Shown: piece after piece, positions 53,549 to 62,332 of the stretch
Position numbering within the stretch: position 1 is the stretch's first letter
Layout of the letters: every line of letters begins with the position of its first letter
Origin: Oscillatoria nigro-viridis PCC 7112
GTDB taxonomy: Bacteria > Cyanobacteriota > Cyanobacteriia > Cyanobacteriales > Microcoleaceae
Reading direction: 5' to 3'
Length of the DNA stretch: 64,000 nt
Assembly (NCBI RefSeq): GCF_000317475.1
Contig: NC_019731.1
Coordinates: 62,001 to 126,000 of the forward strand
Position numbers and translations under genes: made by a program
The notes under the pieces: model-generated
What the model saw: only the letters and a program-made list of their open reading frames with translations
Told to the model about the DNA's origin: nothing
Database searches by the model: none

Positions 53549-55618
53549 GTGAGCCAGACAAGACTACATCCCAATCGTATCCTGGTGGATGAAATTCAAC
53601 CTCACAAACTTTATAATTCTGGTTTTAATGTTTCACTCAATAATCTGGCTGGTTTTACGCCGGATGATGGGGAAGGTGCTTCCCATCGGGCTGCTTTGGC
53701 TTGGTATGCGGGGACTGCTAATCTCAATGAAAGTCAGTTTCCTTCGGAGAATGGCGAAACAATTTACCGTCGCTTGGGTGATTTGGAGCAAAATAATATT
53801 GCTGATGTTACTAAGACTTGGTACACTCCTGAGCACACTAATGCTAGTTTTACTCAGGGCGATACTAAAGCTCCTTGGGAAGGAATTGGTACGGGTTGGT
53901 TCGACTCTGTTTTAGGGGGAGGTTCTGAATTTCGCCCGTATGATTTGGATGGATATAAGTTTAGCCTAGACGAGATTCAGGAGTTCGGCTACCCCAACGG
54001 TTGGAAAAATTATTTAGAAGGCAAGCGAGTTTCAGTGACAGAAGATAACACCCCAATACCTGCAATGCGGGGTGATTTTGCAGTTCCTACGCTCTTTAAT
54101 GGCAATTTTGATGCGATTGCGGCTAAACTAGATTCGCAACCCCTTCCTGGTTGGTCTTTGTACAATGGCGATGATAAGTCTGTGTTGCAAAGATCCTTGG
54201 TGAATGCGATCGGGTCTAATTCGGGTTCAACCAATTACGCTTTGGCTCTCAAATCAGATGAGAGCATTACGCACAACCCTTTTGTTGTACCCGATTGGGG
54301 GAACTTGCGGTTCGATGTTCATGCCCCAGTTGCTAGTGGTAAACTGCGTGTTACACTCGAAACAATTGATGGTAATTTTAAAGAGACAAACGAAATAGAC
54401 CTGGGCAAAGGACTTCAAATACCTAACAGTATGACTGATGTTTCTCAGGTTACGAGCGCCTACTTAAATAACCTTAATGCAGTAGGATTTGGTCGAAACG
54501 GTTTTGAAACTTTCCAGATGAATTTGCCAACTAACAATGATGTCACAAAACAGTATCGAGGTCAACCAGCTACTTTGAAGTTTGAATTAGAAGGGGGTGA
54601 ATCAGTTTACCTAGATAATGTTTTCTTTAAGAGCGATTCTCTGAATTTTGGTAATCCCACTGAAGCTAGATGGAATATCGACGAACCTGCTCAAAATCCA
54701 TATCAAACCAATTTATTGCTTGAGAAGCCACAGTACACATCGTCTTATAATGCTGTTACTGGATTACCTAACTGGGTTAGTTGGCAAGTTGACAATACTT
54801 GGAGTCAGCGATTCGTCGGTCGCACTGGAGATCAATTTATCGTTGACCCCGACTTACCTAATAACCCTAACTTCCCAACTTGGTCTCGCATTGATGGGAC
54901 GATGTATCAAGGTAGTGGACTTGATAAAGGTCATCTTGTCCCTGATAAAGATAGAAATAGAAACCAGAAAGATGCTCTTGCTACCTACATGAGCACAAAC
55001 TTAATCCCGCAAGCAATAGACAATAACCGACTGTTCCGCAATAACCCAGACATTTCGCCTGCATGGTCTAGAATTGAATCAAAATTAGTTGAGCAGCTAA
55101 TCTTTGATTACAACAAAAAACTTGATATTACTGCTGGTGTTTTTGATACTAAACCACAGAATTGGTCTATCCAGCCAAAAACTAGAGCACCTGAAGCACT
55201 TACGGAAGCGCAAAATCAGGGAAATACAAATCCTACAAATTTAGAAGCTAACGGAATTCGCATTCCTGGGTGGACATGGAAAACAATTTTGGTTTCCAAC
55301 AAATCAAATCTTGGGGTACAAGATATTCTTGGCAGTTACACCTATATTACGCCCAACATACCAGAACCTTACACGGACTGGAACGGGCAACCAGCAGTCC
55401 CGAATCCACTTAATCAACTGTTAGGGGAAAACCGCGAACCTATAACAAGTGCCGAACAATGGCGAACACCAAGCACATGGAAGATTTCTATTAATCAGCT
55501 TGAAAATTTGCTGAATGCTCAGGGTTCTGACAAGGTTTTTAACTTTTTGTCAAATCTTCCTGAAGATGTTCGGAATCGAATTAAACAACAGAGCGATTTC
55601 CAGTTTCCACCTCCCTAA
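53549..55618 (+). CDS. Orphan tip cassette 2: pre-tip region plus NucA-type nuclease
   Basis: 689 residues from GTG 53549. After ~25 unrelated residues comes NVSLNNLAGFTPDDGEGASH, the same pre-tip region as cassette 1 (nearly identical DNA for 300 bp). FGRNGFETFQMN and SVYLDNVFFKSD end the shared part at about 365. The nuclease tip shows SSYNAVTGLPNWVSWQVDNT, then LDKGHLVPDKDRN (about 457-469) with catalytic His, and YMSTNLIPQAIDNNR with Asn. The two nuclease tips are homologous but far more diverged than the pre-tip DNA. The gene converges on pentapeptide gene B, 145 bp away. Like cassette 1 it lacks the long N-terminal carrier. Confidence 0.8.
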   Translation: MSQTRLHPNRILVDEIQPHKLYNSGFNVSLNNLAGFTPDDGEGASHRAALAWYAGTANLNESQFPSENGETIYRRLGDLEQNNIADVTKTWYTPEHTNASFTQGDTKAPWEGIGTGWFDSVLGGGSEFRPYDLDGYKFSLDEIQEFGYPNGWKNYLEGKRVSVTEDNTPIPAMRGDFAVPTLFNGNFDAIAAKLDSQPLPGWSLYNGDDKSVLQRSLVNAIGSNSGSTNYALALKSDESITHNPFVVPDWGNLRFDVHAPVASGKLRVTLETIDGNFKETNEIDLGKGLQIPNSMTDVSQVTSAYLNNLNAVGFGRNGFETFQMNLPTNNDVTKQYRGQPATLKFELEGGESVYLDNVFFKSDSLNFGNPTEARWNIDEPAQNPYQTNLLLEKPQYTSSYNAVTGLPNWVSWQVDNTWSQRFVGRTGDQFIVDPDLPNNPNFPTWSRIDGTMYQGSGLDKGHLVPDKDRNRNQKDALATYMSTNLIPQAIDNNRLFRNNPDISPAWSRIESKLVEQLIFDYNKKLDITAGVFDTKPQNWSIQPKTRAPEALTEAQNQGNTNPTNLEANGIRIPGWTWKTILVSNKSNLGVQDILGSYTYITPNIPEPYTDWNGQPAVPNPLNQLLGENREPITSAEQWRTPSTWKISINQLENLLNAQGSDKVFNFLSNLPEDVRNRIKQQSDFQFPPP
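53627..53926 (+). repeat. 300-bp near-identical segment, copy 2 (orphan cassette 2)
   Basis: Copy of 50,456-50,755. Homology starts and stops abruptly at both ends, as expected for recombination tracts. Confidence 0.9.
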
Positions 55619-55763
55619 GTCCAACTTGCTTGGGATTTACGCAGAACTATTATTAAATAGATTGAGGAGGTATCTAAATGTTCAAAACATTAGTGTTCTC
55701 TCAATGCTGCGTAAGTCCTATTTTTTTGAAAGAGATGTAACCCCTACGACAACTTATTCAAAT

Positions 55764-56714
55764 TTAAAATTCATTTTCTCTAATCTCTCCGCGCCAGTGT
55801 TCAGTAGCATTTATTGGACCAGGGATAAATTCTCCAGTTACCCAAGTAGTGTTACAAAAATACACATCTGCTTCAGCACCAAAAAGATTTTGAATTCCCT
55901 CAAGATTACTTCCTGTAAACTCGGGAGCATACATATCAGCCAATCCCAAATATGCACCTCTAAGATCGCAGTAAATTATTTGAGGATTGCGCCATTCGCA
56001 GTTAATTAAATGGGTATTTTTCAAATCACTAAAAATAATCCGTTTAATGCCACCAAAATTACAATCAGTCAAGTTAGCGCCGACCAAATTTACGTGACTG
56101 AAGCGAGTTTGCCATAAAAAATTAACGCCCGATAAAGTAACATTACTGAGATCGACTTCATGCAAAACTAGATTCCGAAACTCTCTTTCACCTTCATCAT
56201 AAAGTCTGAGAAATTCCCCAACGTCTGTCAGTCTGTGAGAATCGGTTTGTACTTGACCATTAGGCATAATAGTTTGACAAAAAATAGTATCTTTTGTCGT
56301 TTTAATATCAGTAATATTAGCTTTTGTTAGATTAGCTCCAATGAGTTCGGTACCGCTTAAATCAGCATTAGTTAGGTCAGCATTAGTTAGGTCAGCATTA
56401 GTTAGGTCAGCATTAGTTAAGTTAGCGTTTCTGAGATTGGCTCCTCTCAAGTTCGCATTGAGCATGAAAGCCGATACTAAAGAAACTTTTTCCATATTGG
56501 CATCACTCATATTGGCATTGATTAGGCGAGTCCGCCCTATTTCAAAGTCTACCCATCTCAAATCGGCCTGGCTGAGATTGATATCAATGAAACAAGGCCA
56601 CTGAAGACGAGCGTATTTTAAATCAATCCCTGTAAAGTTTCGCTCTCCGGCTCTATACTGTTGAATCATATCAGCTCCAGCGATGCGTCCCTTGGCAATT
56701 TCTTGAAGACTCAT
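55764..56714 (-). CDS. Pentapeptide-repeat protein B, candidate immunity to nuclease cassette 2
   Basis: 316 residues from ATG 56714. Pentapeptide blocks lie at about 40-125 and 190-275, including a perfect run NADLTNADLTNADLTNADL coded by the 15-bp tandem repeat TTAGTTAGGTCAGCA (56,370-56,416). FCQTIMPNGQVQTDS, RLYDEGEREFRNLVL and FCNTTWVTGEFIPGP are the same interspersed motifs as in protein A. The two are thus paralogues with the same architecture, each next to a nuclease cassette. No signal or membrane segment, so cytoplasmic. Role inferred as for protein A. Confidence 0.75.
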   Translation of the reverse strand: MSLQEIAKGRIAGADMIQQYRAGERNFTGIDLKYARLQWPCFIDINLSQADLRWVDFEIGRTRLINANMSDANMEKVSLVSAFMLNANLRGANLRNANLTNADLTNADLTNADLTNADLSGTELIGANLTKANITDIKTTKDTIFCQTIMPNGQVQTDSHRLTDVGEFLRLYDEGEREFRNLVLHEVDLSNVTLSGVNFLWQTRFSHVNLVGANLTDCNFGGIKRIIFSDLKNTHLINCEWRNPQIIYCDLRGAYLGLADMYAPEFTGSNLEGIQNLFGAEADVYFCNTTWVTGEFIPGPINATEHWRGEIRENEF

Positions 56715-56839
56715 AATTATTGTCTAAATTAGTTTACATCTTGTATTATAGTACAATTATCATTAGTTGGCTCTTTCGTACTTATATAACAACTTTTTAG
56801 GACATTATCATAATTTCATACTTCCCTGTTAGCCTTGTG

Positions 56840-57106
56840 GGAGGGCGGACAATTACTACCAAACAAGATGCAAACTTTTTGATTGACAGTACCAACAATC
56901 AAATTCAGAATACTAAGGATATCTAGTCTGATATCGAAAATAAGATTGGGTTGGGGAGAAAAGGATTTGAAACCTTCCAACTTAAGTTAAACCTCACTGA
57001 TTCAGAAATCGCAGAGTTTCGAGGTAAGCCAGCGAAAATAACCTTTTCTTTAGACGGTGGCGATTCCGTTTACATAGATAATGTTTTCTTCAAGGGGTAT
57101 AGCCGA
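56840..57106 (+). pseudogene. Remnant of a further tip cassette (end of pre-tip region)
   Basis: GGACAATTACTACCAAACAAGA resembles the DNYYQT part of cassette 1, truncated here to a short scar. Then, after a TAG, the frame reads SDIENKIGLGRKGFETFQLK and DGGDSVYIDNVFFKG, the last shared part before a tip. The tip itself is gone or interrupted: a group II intron starts 36 bp later. Confidence 0.75.
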
Positions 57107-57746
57107 GATACGCGCATTCCGAGGACATGACGTAAAGTTTTGTGTGCGATTCGTTTAGCCTAAATGAGTATTAATACTCTGGGACGGCTAGCCAGGTAAA
57201 TCTAAGGGAGTAATCCCAACAGAACCTTGACAACTTGACTGCCATGTAGGTGTAAGCCCTACCACTCAGGCGCAGAGTTGAAAGCATTACCCCTAGGGTA
57301 GCGATTGGTCATCAATCCCTAAAGCGGGGTAAGAAGGCGTTCTTACTGGGAGCCTAACCCGGTATACGTCGAGCAAGAGACTATGGATACGAGAGAAAGG
57401 TACGTCTGAACCATCGTTATTACGAACCAGTCAAATAAGGCTGACAGACTGGAGCCAAAAGGCACAGGATATGGTGATGGCTACTACATTATAGACCATC
57501 AAGCGCTACCAATAAACCCGGTGGATAGTACCGTCCTAACGTCTCAAACAATGGCAGTCAGGAACGAAGTAATCCTTCCAATACCTCTTGTAATGGTCGA
57601 TAAACAAGTAATCAACCAAGATGAAAGCTTCTGGGAAACCAGGGTACGGAAGGGGAGGATGGTGTCAGAAGCGAACGCCTTACCGTAATGGCGAGGATAT
57701 GCAGACAGACACCCGGTTACAGGAAATATAGAGTCGTGAAAAAGCA

Positions 57747-59570
57747 ATGAATAAGCCTAATGCCGAATTAACAATTCAGGAAAGGATGGACGATTCAATC
57801 CAATGGAACCAAATTAATTGGAAGAAGCTGGAAAAACGAGTATTCAAGTTGCAAAAACGAATCTATAGAGCCAGTGAGCGTGGTGATTTAAAAGCAGTTC
57901 GTAGACTCCAGAAAACACTACTAAACTCGTGGTCAGCTAAGTGCTTAGCGGTCAGACGGGTAACACAGGAGAATCAGGGAAAAAAGACGGCTGGTGTGGA
58001 CGGTGTGAAATCACTGACCCTTCTTCAGCGTATTGACTTGGTAGGGCAATTGAAACTTACCCGGAAAGCAAAACCAACCCGCAGAGTTTGGATACCAAAA
58101 CCGGGGACAGAAGAAAAACGCCCATTAGGAATCCCCGTCATGAAAGACCGGGCAATACAAGCCCTAGTTAAGCTAGCATTAGAACCCGAATGGGAAGCCC
58201 GTTTTGAATCCAATTCCTACGGTTTTAGACCCGGACGCTCATGCCACGATGCGATTGAAGCTATATTCAATGCTATCCGATACAAACCCAAATTTGTATT
58301 AGATGCAGACATCTCAAAATGTTTTGAGCGCATCAATCATCCAGAACTTCTCAGGAAGATTAACACCTTCCCAGTCATGCACAGACAAATCAAAGCATGG
58401 CTGAAAGCCGGGGTAATGGATAACGGAATCTTCGAGGAAACTGAAAAAGGAACACCACAAGGCGGGGTAATATCGCCGTTATTGGCTAACATCGCCCTGC
58501 ATGGAATGGAAAACCGAATCAAGCAATACGCAACTACCCTTAAAGGGGGAAAGAGAGACAATCAATACGCTCTCACATTAGTGCGATACGCGGATGACTT
58601 CGTAATTCTCCATGAAAAACTTGAAGTAGTCCTAGAGTGCCAAAGAATAATCCAGAACTGGCTAAAGCAAATAGGGCTAGAACTGAAACCAGCGAAAACT
58701 CGGATTGCTCATACCCTGAAACCACTAGCTGAAAATCAACCCGGATTCGATTTTCTGGGATTCACAATCAGGCAGTTCAAGGTAGGAAAATATCAATCAG
58801 GGGAAAACGCACAAAGAAAAAAGCTGGGATTCAAAACGATTATTAAGCCTTCTGCTTTGAAAATCAAAACGCACCTAGAGAAAATAGCAGAGATCATCGA
58901 CGCACATAAAGCAGCATCTCAAGCTGCATTGATATCGCGCCTTAATCCAATTATTAGGGGATGGTCAAACTATTACTCAACCGTGTGTAGCAAGGAAATC
59001 TACTCAAAATTGGATTTCCTAATGTACCAAAAACTTCGTAGATGGGCTAACCTACGCCATCCCAACAAGACTAAGAAGTGGGTGGCAGGAAAATACTGGC
59101 AAACCATAGGAAATAACCACTGGGTTTTTGCAACTCGTCTTGAAGGGAATTGTTCCTTAACCTCAGTCAAACACTCGGATACACCGATTAGTAAACATAC
59201 CAAGGTAAAAGGTGACGCTTGCCCTTACGACGGAAATTTAATCTACTGGAGTACAAGAATGGGTACACACCCCGAAGTCCCAACAACAGTGGCAAAACTG
59301 TTAAAAAGACAGAAAGGAAAGTGCCCGCACTGCGGACTACATTTCAAACCCGGTGATATATGGGAAATTGACCATATCAACCCTAAAGCCAATGGTGGAA
59401 GGAACACTATGGATAACTTCCAACTTTTACACCGCCACTGCCACGACTCAAAAACCAAAGAAGATTTGGCTGGTATGCGTGACAAGCATCCTGTAACCCA
59501 GGAGCCGTGTGAAGCGAAAGTTTCACGCACGGTTTTGAAGACGAGCAGGCGGGGTGACTCGCTTGCTTAG
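57747..59570 (+). CDS. ltrA: Group II intron reverse transcriptase/maturase with HNH endonuclease
   Basis: 607 residues. The RT fingers/palm carry TAGVDGVKSLTLL (about 73), RPLGIPVMKDRAIQ (about 125), FVLDADISKCFERINH (about 183), GTPQGGVISPLLANI (about 235) and the catalytic LVRYADDFVILH (about 280). The maturase (X) domain follows (340-440, IRGWSNYYSTV). The end has an HNH nuclease with CPHCGLHFKPGDIWEIDHIN and NFQLLHRHCHD (about 523-565). The frame has no stop before domain V and reads through it (EPCEAKVSRTVL) to 59570, as in many introns of this group. All catalytic motifs are intact, so it could be active. Confidence 0.95.
   Translation: MNKPNAELTIQERMDDSIQWNQINWKKLEKRVFKLQKRIYRASERGDLKAVRRLQKTLLNSWSAKCLAVRRVTQENQGKKTAGVDGVKSLTLLQRIDLVGQLKLTRKAKPTRRVWIPKPGTEEKRPLGIPVMKDRAIQALVKLALEPEWEARFESNSYGFRPGRSCHDAIEAIFNAIRYKPKFVLDADISKCFERINHPELLRKINTFPVMHRQIKAWLKAGVMDNGIFEETEKGTPQGGVISPLLANIALHGMENRIKQYATTLKGGKRDNQYALTLVRYADDFVILHEKLEVVLECQRIIQNWLKQIGLELKPAKTRIAHTLKPLAENQPGFDFLGFTIRQFKVGKYQSGENAQRKKLGFKTIIKPSALKIKTHLEKIAEIIDAHKAASQAALISRLNPIIRGWSNYYSTVCSKEIYSKLDFLMYQKLRRWANLRHPNKTKKWVAGKYWQTIGNNHWVFATRLEGNCSLTSVKHSDTPISKHTKVKGDACPYDGNLIYWSTRMGTHPEVPTTVAKLLKRQKGKCPHCGLHFKPGDIWEIDHINPKANGGRNTMDNFQLLHRHCHDSKTKEDLAGMRDKHPVTQEPCEAKVSRTVLKTSRRGDSLA
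59502..59534 (+). ncRNA. Group II intron domain V
   Basis: GAGCCGTGTGAAGCGAAAGT with its continuation TTCACGCACGGTT folds into the 34-nt catalytic hairpin: stem GAGCCGTG/CACGGTT, inner stem GTGAA/TTCAC, GAAA loop. Confidence 0.85.
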
Positions 59571-59658
59571 TTTAACAAATATAAGACAAAATGACTTGAA
59601 GTAGCAAAGCCTGAAATGTTTAGCAGTAAAAGATGGACGCTTTTTGGGTCTGTACGGA

Positions 59659-59683
59659 GGCAGAGTATTGGTTATACTCTGCC
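59659..59683. other. Perfect 10-bp hairpin
   Basis: GGCAGAGTAT at 59659-59668 and ATACTCTGCC at 59674-59683 with a 5-base loop. No T run follows on either strand, so it is not a standard terminator. Confidence 0.5.
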
Positions 59684-59820
59684 TTCTCAAACTTGGTTGA
59701 ATAGTCAGCTAATTTAGGATGCTTTTGTGCTTGCAAGCTTCCTCGAAAGCAAAGTCGCGACTTATTTGTTACGTTTCTTAATATCACGTCCTCTGAATGC
59801 AGGTATCTCGGCTTTACCCC

Positions 59821-59842
59821 GGCAAGTGCGATCGCACTTGCC
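59821..59842. other. 22-bp perfect palindrome centred on HIP1
   Basis: GGCAAGT, then GCGATCGC, then ACTTGCC: both flanks of the HIP1 octamer are complementary for seven bases. It sits next to the integrase terminator. Confidence 0.7.
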
Positions 59843-59850
59843 AAAACCAA

Positions 59851-59881
59851 AATCCCTCAATTACTCGAAAGTTGAGGGATT
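59851..59881. terminator. Bidirectional terminator at the integrase 3' end
   Basis: AATCCCTCAA (59851-59860) pairs with TTGAGGGATT (59872-59881). T runs follow on both strands (TTTTC on plus, ATTTTGG on minus). It lies ten bases past the stop of the minus-strand integrase. Confidence 0.75.
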
Positions 59882-59890
59882 TTTCTTGGC

Positions 59891-60901
59891 TCAAAACATC
59901 CCATCCAGTAAGTCGGTAACGGCCCCTTGGTCGCGGCTGCGATTATCGTCGTACACCATCAGAGTATTCAAATTCCTGTGCCTGCTGAGTTTCTGAACCT
60001 TCCGCACATCCCCGTCTGTTGCATCCAGTGCCGCTGTGATGGCTGAGTGCCGGATTCGGTGGGGACTCATTTGTTTTTTGATACCAGCCTTTTCGCTATA
60101 ACGGACAACCATCTTGCAGATACCGTCGCCGCTAAGTCTGTGTCCACTGTGGGCGGAGTCAAGTGCTATAAAAAGCGGGCTATCGGGCGAGCAACTTCCC
60201 CTTTCCTCCAACCAATCGGCGATCGCCCGAACAGTCGCCACGCCCAAGTCCACTACTTCCGACTGAGTGCCGCGTCCCTTGCCAAGAATTCGCAAAGTCT
60301 TACCGGCCGGGTCAAAGTCTCGAACGTTCAACTGACTGATTTCGTTGCGCCGCAAAGCATTACCCCACAGCAAACGCAGCAAAGCATAGTCTCTCTTGCC
60401 AGCTTTCGTTGCCAGATCGCACCCGCTCAAAATTCGCTCAAAAGTGGCTCTATCAACGCCCGTTGTATCTCGGTAGCCGACAATTTTCTCCCCTTTGATG
60501 TCCCCTAAAGTATAGTGACACACGCCGAGCTTGCGACCCATTTCCACCAACGATTTAACAGCCGCCAGCCGCCGATTGACCGTGGCCTCCTTGAGTCCCT
60601 TGTCGATCAGCTTAGCTTTGTACTTCAAAACCACCGAAACTGCTTGCCGTTCCTCAAGGTGCAAAAACTCCAAAACGTTATCAGGCAAGGCGGGCATCCC
60701 CGTCATAGTTACCAAAAAGTCATTTACGTCCCTCTCGTAGGCGCGGCGAGTATTTTCGGAGCGCTTGTCGGCGAGTAATTGTTTGAGCACGTCAGGATCG
60801 GTATCTAGAGTATCGAAATATCTTTCAATTTTGGCATCGAGGTTCGCTTCCAGGCGGGCGATCCTCTTCGAGGGCAACGCTTCCGACAGTTCTGCTTTCA
60901 T
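59891..60901 (-). CDS. Tyrosine recombinase/integrase, intact copy
   Basis: 336 residues. The core-binding domain spans about 15-150 (LLADKRSENTRRAYERDVND). The catalytic domain shows Arg in WGNALRRNEISQL (about 184), Lys in ILGKGRGTQSE, HxxR in MSPHRIRHSAI (about 281-285), His/Arg in KLSRHRNLNTL and the nucleophile Tyr in LMVYDDN (about 315). It is about 85-90% identical by eye to the broken copy at 11,171-12,186, in the same orientation. It should integrate, excise or resolve the element carrying it. The gene ends at a bidirectional terminator. The next operon upstream is the second parAB. Confidence 0.9.
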   Translation of the reverse strand: MKAELSEALPSKRIARLEANLDAKIERYFDTLDTDPDVLKQLLADKRSENTRRAYERDVNDFLVTMTGMPALPDNVLEFLHLEERQAVSVVLKYKAKLIDKGLKEATVNRRLAAVKSLVEMGRKLGVCHYTLGDIKGEKIVGYRDTTGVDRATFERILSGCDLATKAGKRDYALLRLLWGNALRRNEISQLNVRDFDPAGKTLRILGKGRGTQSEVVDLGVATVRAIADWLEERGSCSPDSPLFIALDSAHSGHRLSGDGICKMVVRYSEKAGIKKQMSPHRIRHSAITAALDATDGDVRKVQKLSRHRNLNTLMVYDDNRSRDQGAVTDLLDGMF

Positions 60902-61225
60902 TATTTTTGCTATTAATAAGCGAAGTTATTAATGGCGCTCGCTGATTGGCTCTCTGGTGCTTGGTTTGGGTTGCTGCACCCTTTTGGTTTCTCAAGACCA
61001 ATTTGAGGAAGCTGAGACGGCGGTGAGGGCGCAGTTAGATTGCAGTCGCTAATCATCCCTACCAACTCTCTTGGCGATCGCCAAGAGTTGCCACAATTTC
61101 CTCACTGTCAGTCGCTCCCATTCTCATGTCAATGCCAAGCAAACCCGGCAGCCCAACACTAAACCGAATGAATGCAGCAACCGCCCAACAATACGGGATT
61201 CTGTACGTTGAGCTATCTAGAACTT
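60902..61225. other. Non-coding region upstream of the integrase
   Basis: About 320 bp with no credible gene. GGCGATCGCCAAGAGTTG contains another HIP1-type site at 61,072. No clear promoter stands out. Confidence 0.4.
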
Positions 61226-61260
61226 CAAACATTCAAATGTTTGAACATTCAAGCATCTAA
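61226..61260. promoter_or_regulatory. Palindromic partition-type site R1
   Basis: CAAACATT-CA-AATGTTTG at 61226-61243 is a perfect 8+2+8 palindrome, followed by GAACATTCAAGCATCT. The CATTCAA element is the same as in sites R2 and R3 around the second par operon. Confidence 0.6.
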
Positions 61261-61435
61261 TCCTTGGGCTTTTCCATTGGGGTCGAACTTTTCGAGCGCT
61301 CGACTGAAAACAGAGATAGTTGTCGCGATCGAGCACCGTAATCCCCAACAGGTAAACCGTTCGTGCGGGCGACTCAAAAAGGAATCGGGAATCGCAAGGC
61401 GAGACAGTTTCTTGTTTTTAGAGGGGGGGTAAATG

Positions 61436-61469
61436 CTTAAACATTCAAACATCCAAATGTTTAGATGTC
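61436..61469. promoter_or_regulatory. Partition-type site R2, overlapping the parB-like stop
   Basis: AAACATTCAAACATCC then AAATGTTTAGATGTCA; AAACAT-CCAA-ATGTTT is a palindrome. It covers the stop codon of the RHH gene at 61461, as in the other par operon. Confidence 0.6.
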
Positions 61470-61706
61470 AGCTTCGGCATCGAACTGCTGAAGGTATTGA
61501 GCGACGGACTTTTCCACCAGCTCGCTCATTTCCTGGCCTGATTGCGCTGCTGCGGATTTAAGTTGGCGGTGCAGAAGTTTTGGCAGATAAACCGTAGTGC
61601 GAACAAAGTTGGGGTCTTTGCTTTTAGATAGCGCCACACTGGGTGAAAGGTCAGGTTCACCGGGCTTGAGTTTCTTGGCCTTCAGTAAATCATCAAAGCG
61701 ACTCAC
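61461..61706 (-). CDS. ParB-type RHH adaptor of the second partition operon
   Basis: 81 residues from GTG 61706, which overlaps the parA stop by four bases (GTGA). SRFDDLLKAKKLKPGEPDLS is the flexible start. NFVRTTVYLPKLLHRQLKSA then SGQEMSELVEKSVAQYLQQF is a typical RHH fold. It should bind the CATTCAA/TTGAATG sites on both sides of the operon and activate ParA. The longer start at 61745 lies inside parA and is unlikely. Confidence 0.8.
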   Translation of the reverse strand: MSRFDDLLKAKKLKPGEPDLSPSVALSKSKDPNFVRTTVYLPKLLHRQLKSAAAQSGQEMSELVEKSVAQYLQQFDAEADI

Positions 61707-62293
61707 GGCAGTATCTCCTTGCCGACAGCGGCGTAGCAACCCCAAGCAGTTTTAGCATAAGGGTCTTTGATAGCGTTTACGGGCACCCCGGCGAGGGCAG
61801 CTTTTTGAAATACCGCTAGCCTCCTTATATCAGACTTGAAAATGGGCAATCCCGCTTTTTCGATGGTTGCCCTAGATTCAGCCCCGACTTTACTCGGAGC
61901 AGGTGGGATGACTGTAAGCAGGATGCGGTAATTGGATTGCAGAGAATAGAGAGCTTCCACCATTTGCAGCATAGCGCTCAGGGCCATAGCATCGGGAGAG
62001 CTGGGCAATATCAGCAAATCACACCCTTGGGCTAGAGTTTTGAGGTCTTCTGGAGTGGGTCGAGCCGGCGTGTCGATGACGATGTGTTCGTAATCCCTGG
62101 CATATCGCACGCCTTGCTTTTCATCGACTACTTTGAACGGGAGAGAACCACGAGCAGCCCAATCTAAGGCACTGCGGTTGAGGTCGCCATCTACCAACAA
62201 CGCGGGTGCTTTGGTTTGCAAGTAAGCAGCTAAATGCAGCGCTGTGGTTGTCTTCCCGACTCCGCCCTTGAATGAGGCGACTGTCACAATCAT
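61703..62293 (-). CDS. parA: ParA-family ATPase of the second partition operon
   Basis: About 196 residues from ATG 62293 (MIVTVASFKGGVGKTTTALH), the usual start for short ParA; ATG 62314 in the same frame is possible. The deviant Walker A is FKGGVGKTTT, switch I is LLVDGDLNRSALDWA and Walker B is HIVIDTPARP. This is a type Ib, plasmid-style protein related to VirC1/ParF. It is unrelated in detail to the 15.7 kb ParA, so the window holds two independent partition systems, typical of fused or co-integrated plasmids. Control is probably by the 16-bp-spaced repeats upstream. Confidence 0.9.
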   Translation of the reverse strand: MIVTVASFKGGVGKTTTALHLAAYLQTKAPALLVDGDLNRSALDWAARGSLPFKVVDEKQGVRYARDYEHIVIDTPARPTPEDLKTLAQGCDLLILPSSPDAMALSAMLQMVEALYSLQSNYRILLTVIPPAPSKVGAESRATIEKAGLPIFKSDIRRLAVFQKAALAGVPVNAIKDPYAKTAWGCYAAVGKEILP

Positions 62294-62332
62294 AGGTAAG
62301 CCTGTTGAGTTCATCAACTAGATTTTACAACC

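Larger units (their letters stand above)
57142..59575 (+). mobile_element. Group II intron with encoded reverse transcriptase
   Basis: The 5' end shows GTGTGCGATTCG, a fit to the GUGYG intron start (57142 or 57144). About 600 bp of structured RNA (domains I-III) precede the reverse transcriptase gene. Domain V is clear at 59,502-59,534. Domain VI has the stem AGCAGGCG/CGCTTGCT (59,545-59,567). The 3' end is close to TTTAAC at 59,570-59,575, by analogy. The intron seems complete and lies within the cassette remnant. Confidence 0.8.

Noticed and set aside
61172..61432. 86-residue plus-strand frame between the integrase and the par operon
   Set aside because: It crosses the R1 palindrome, has no start signal and no family pattern.
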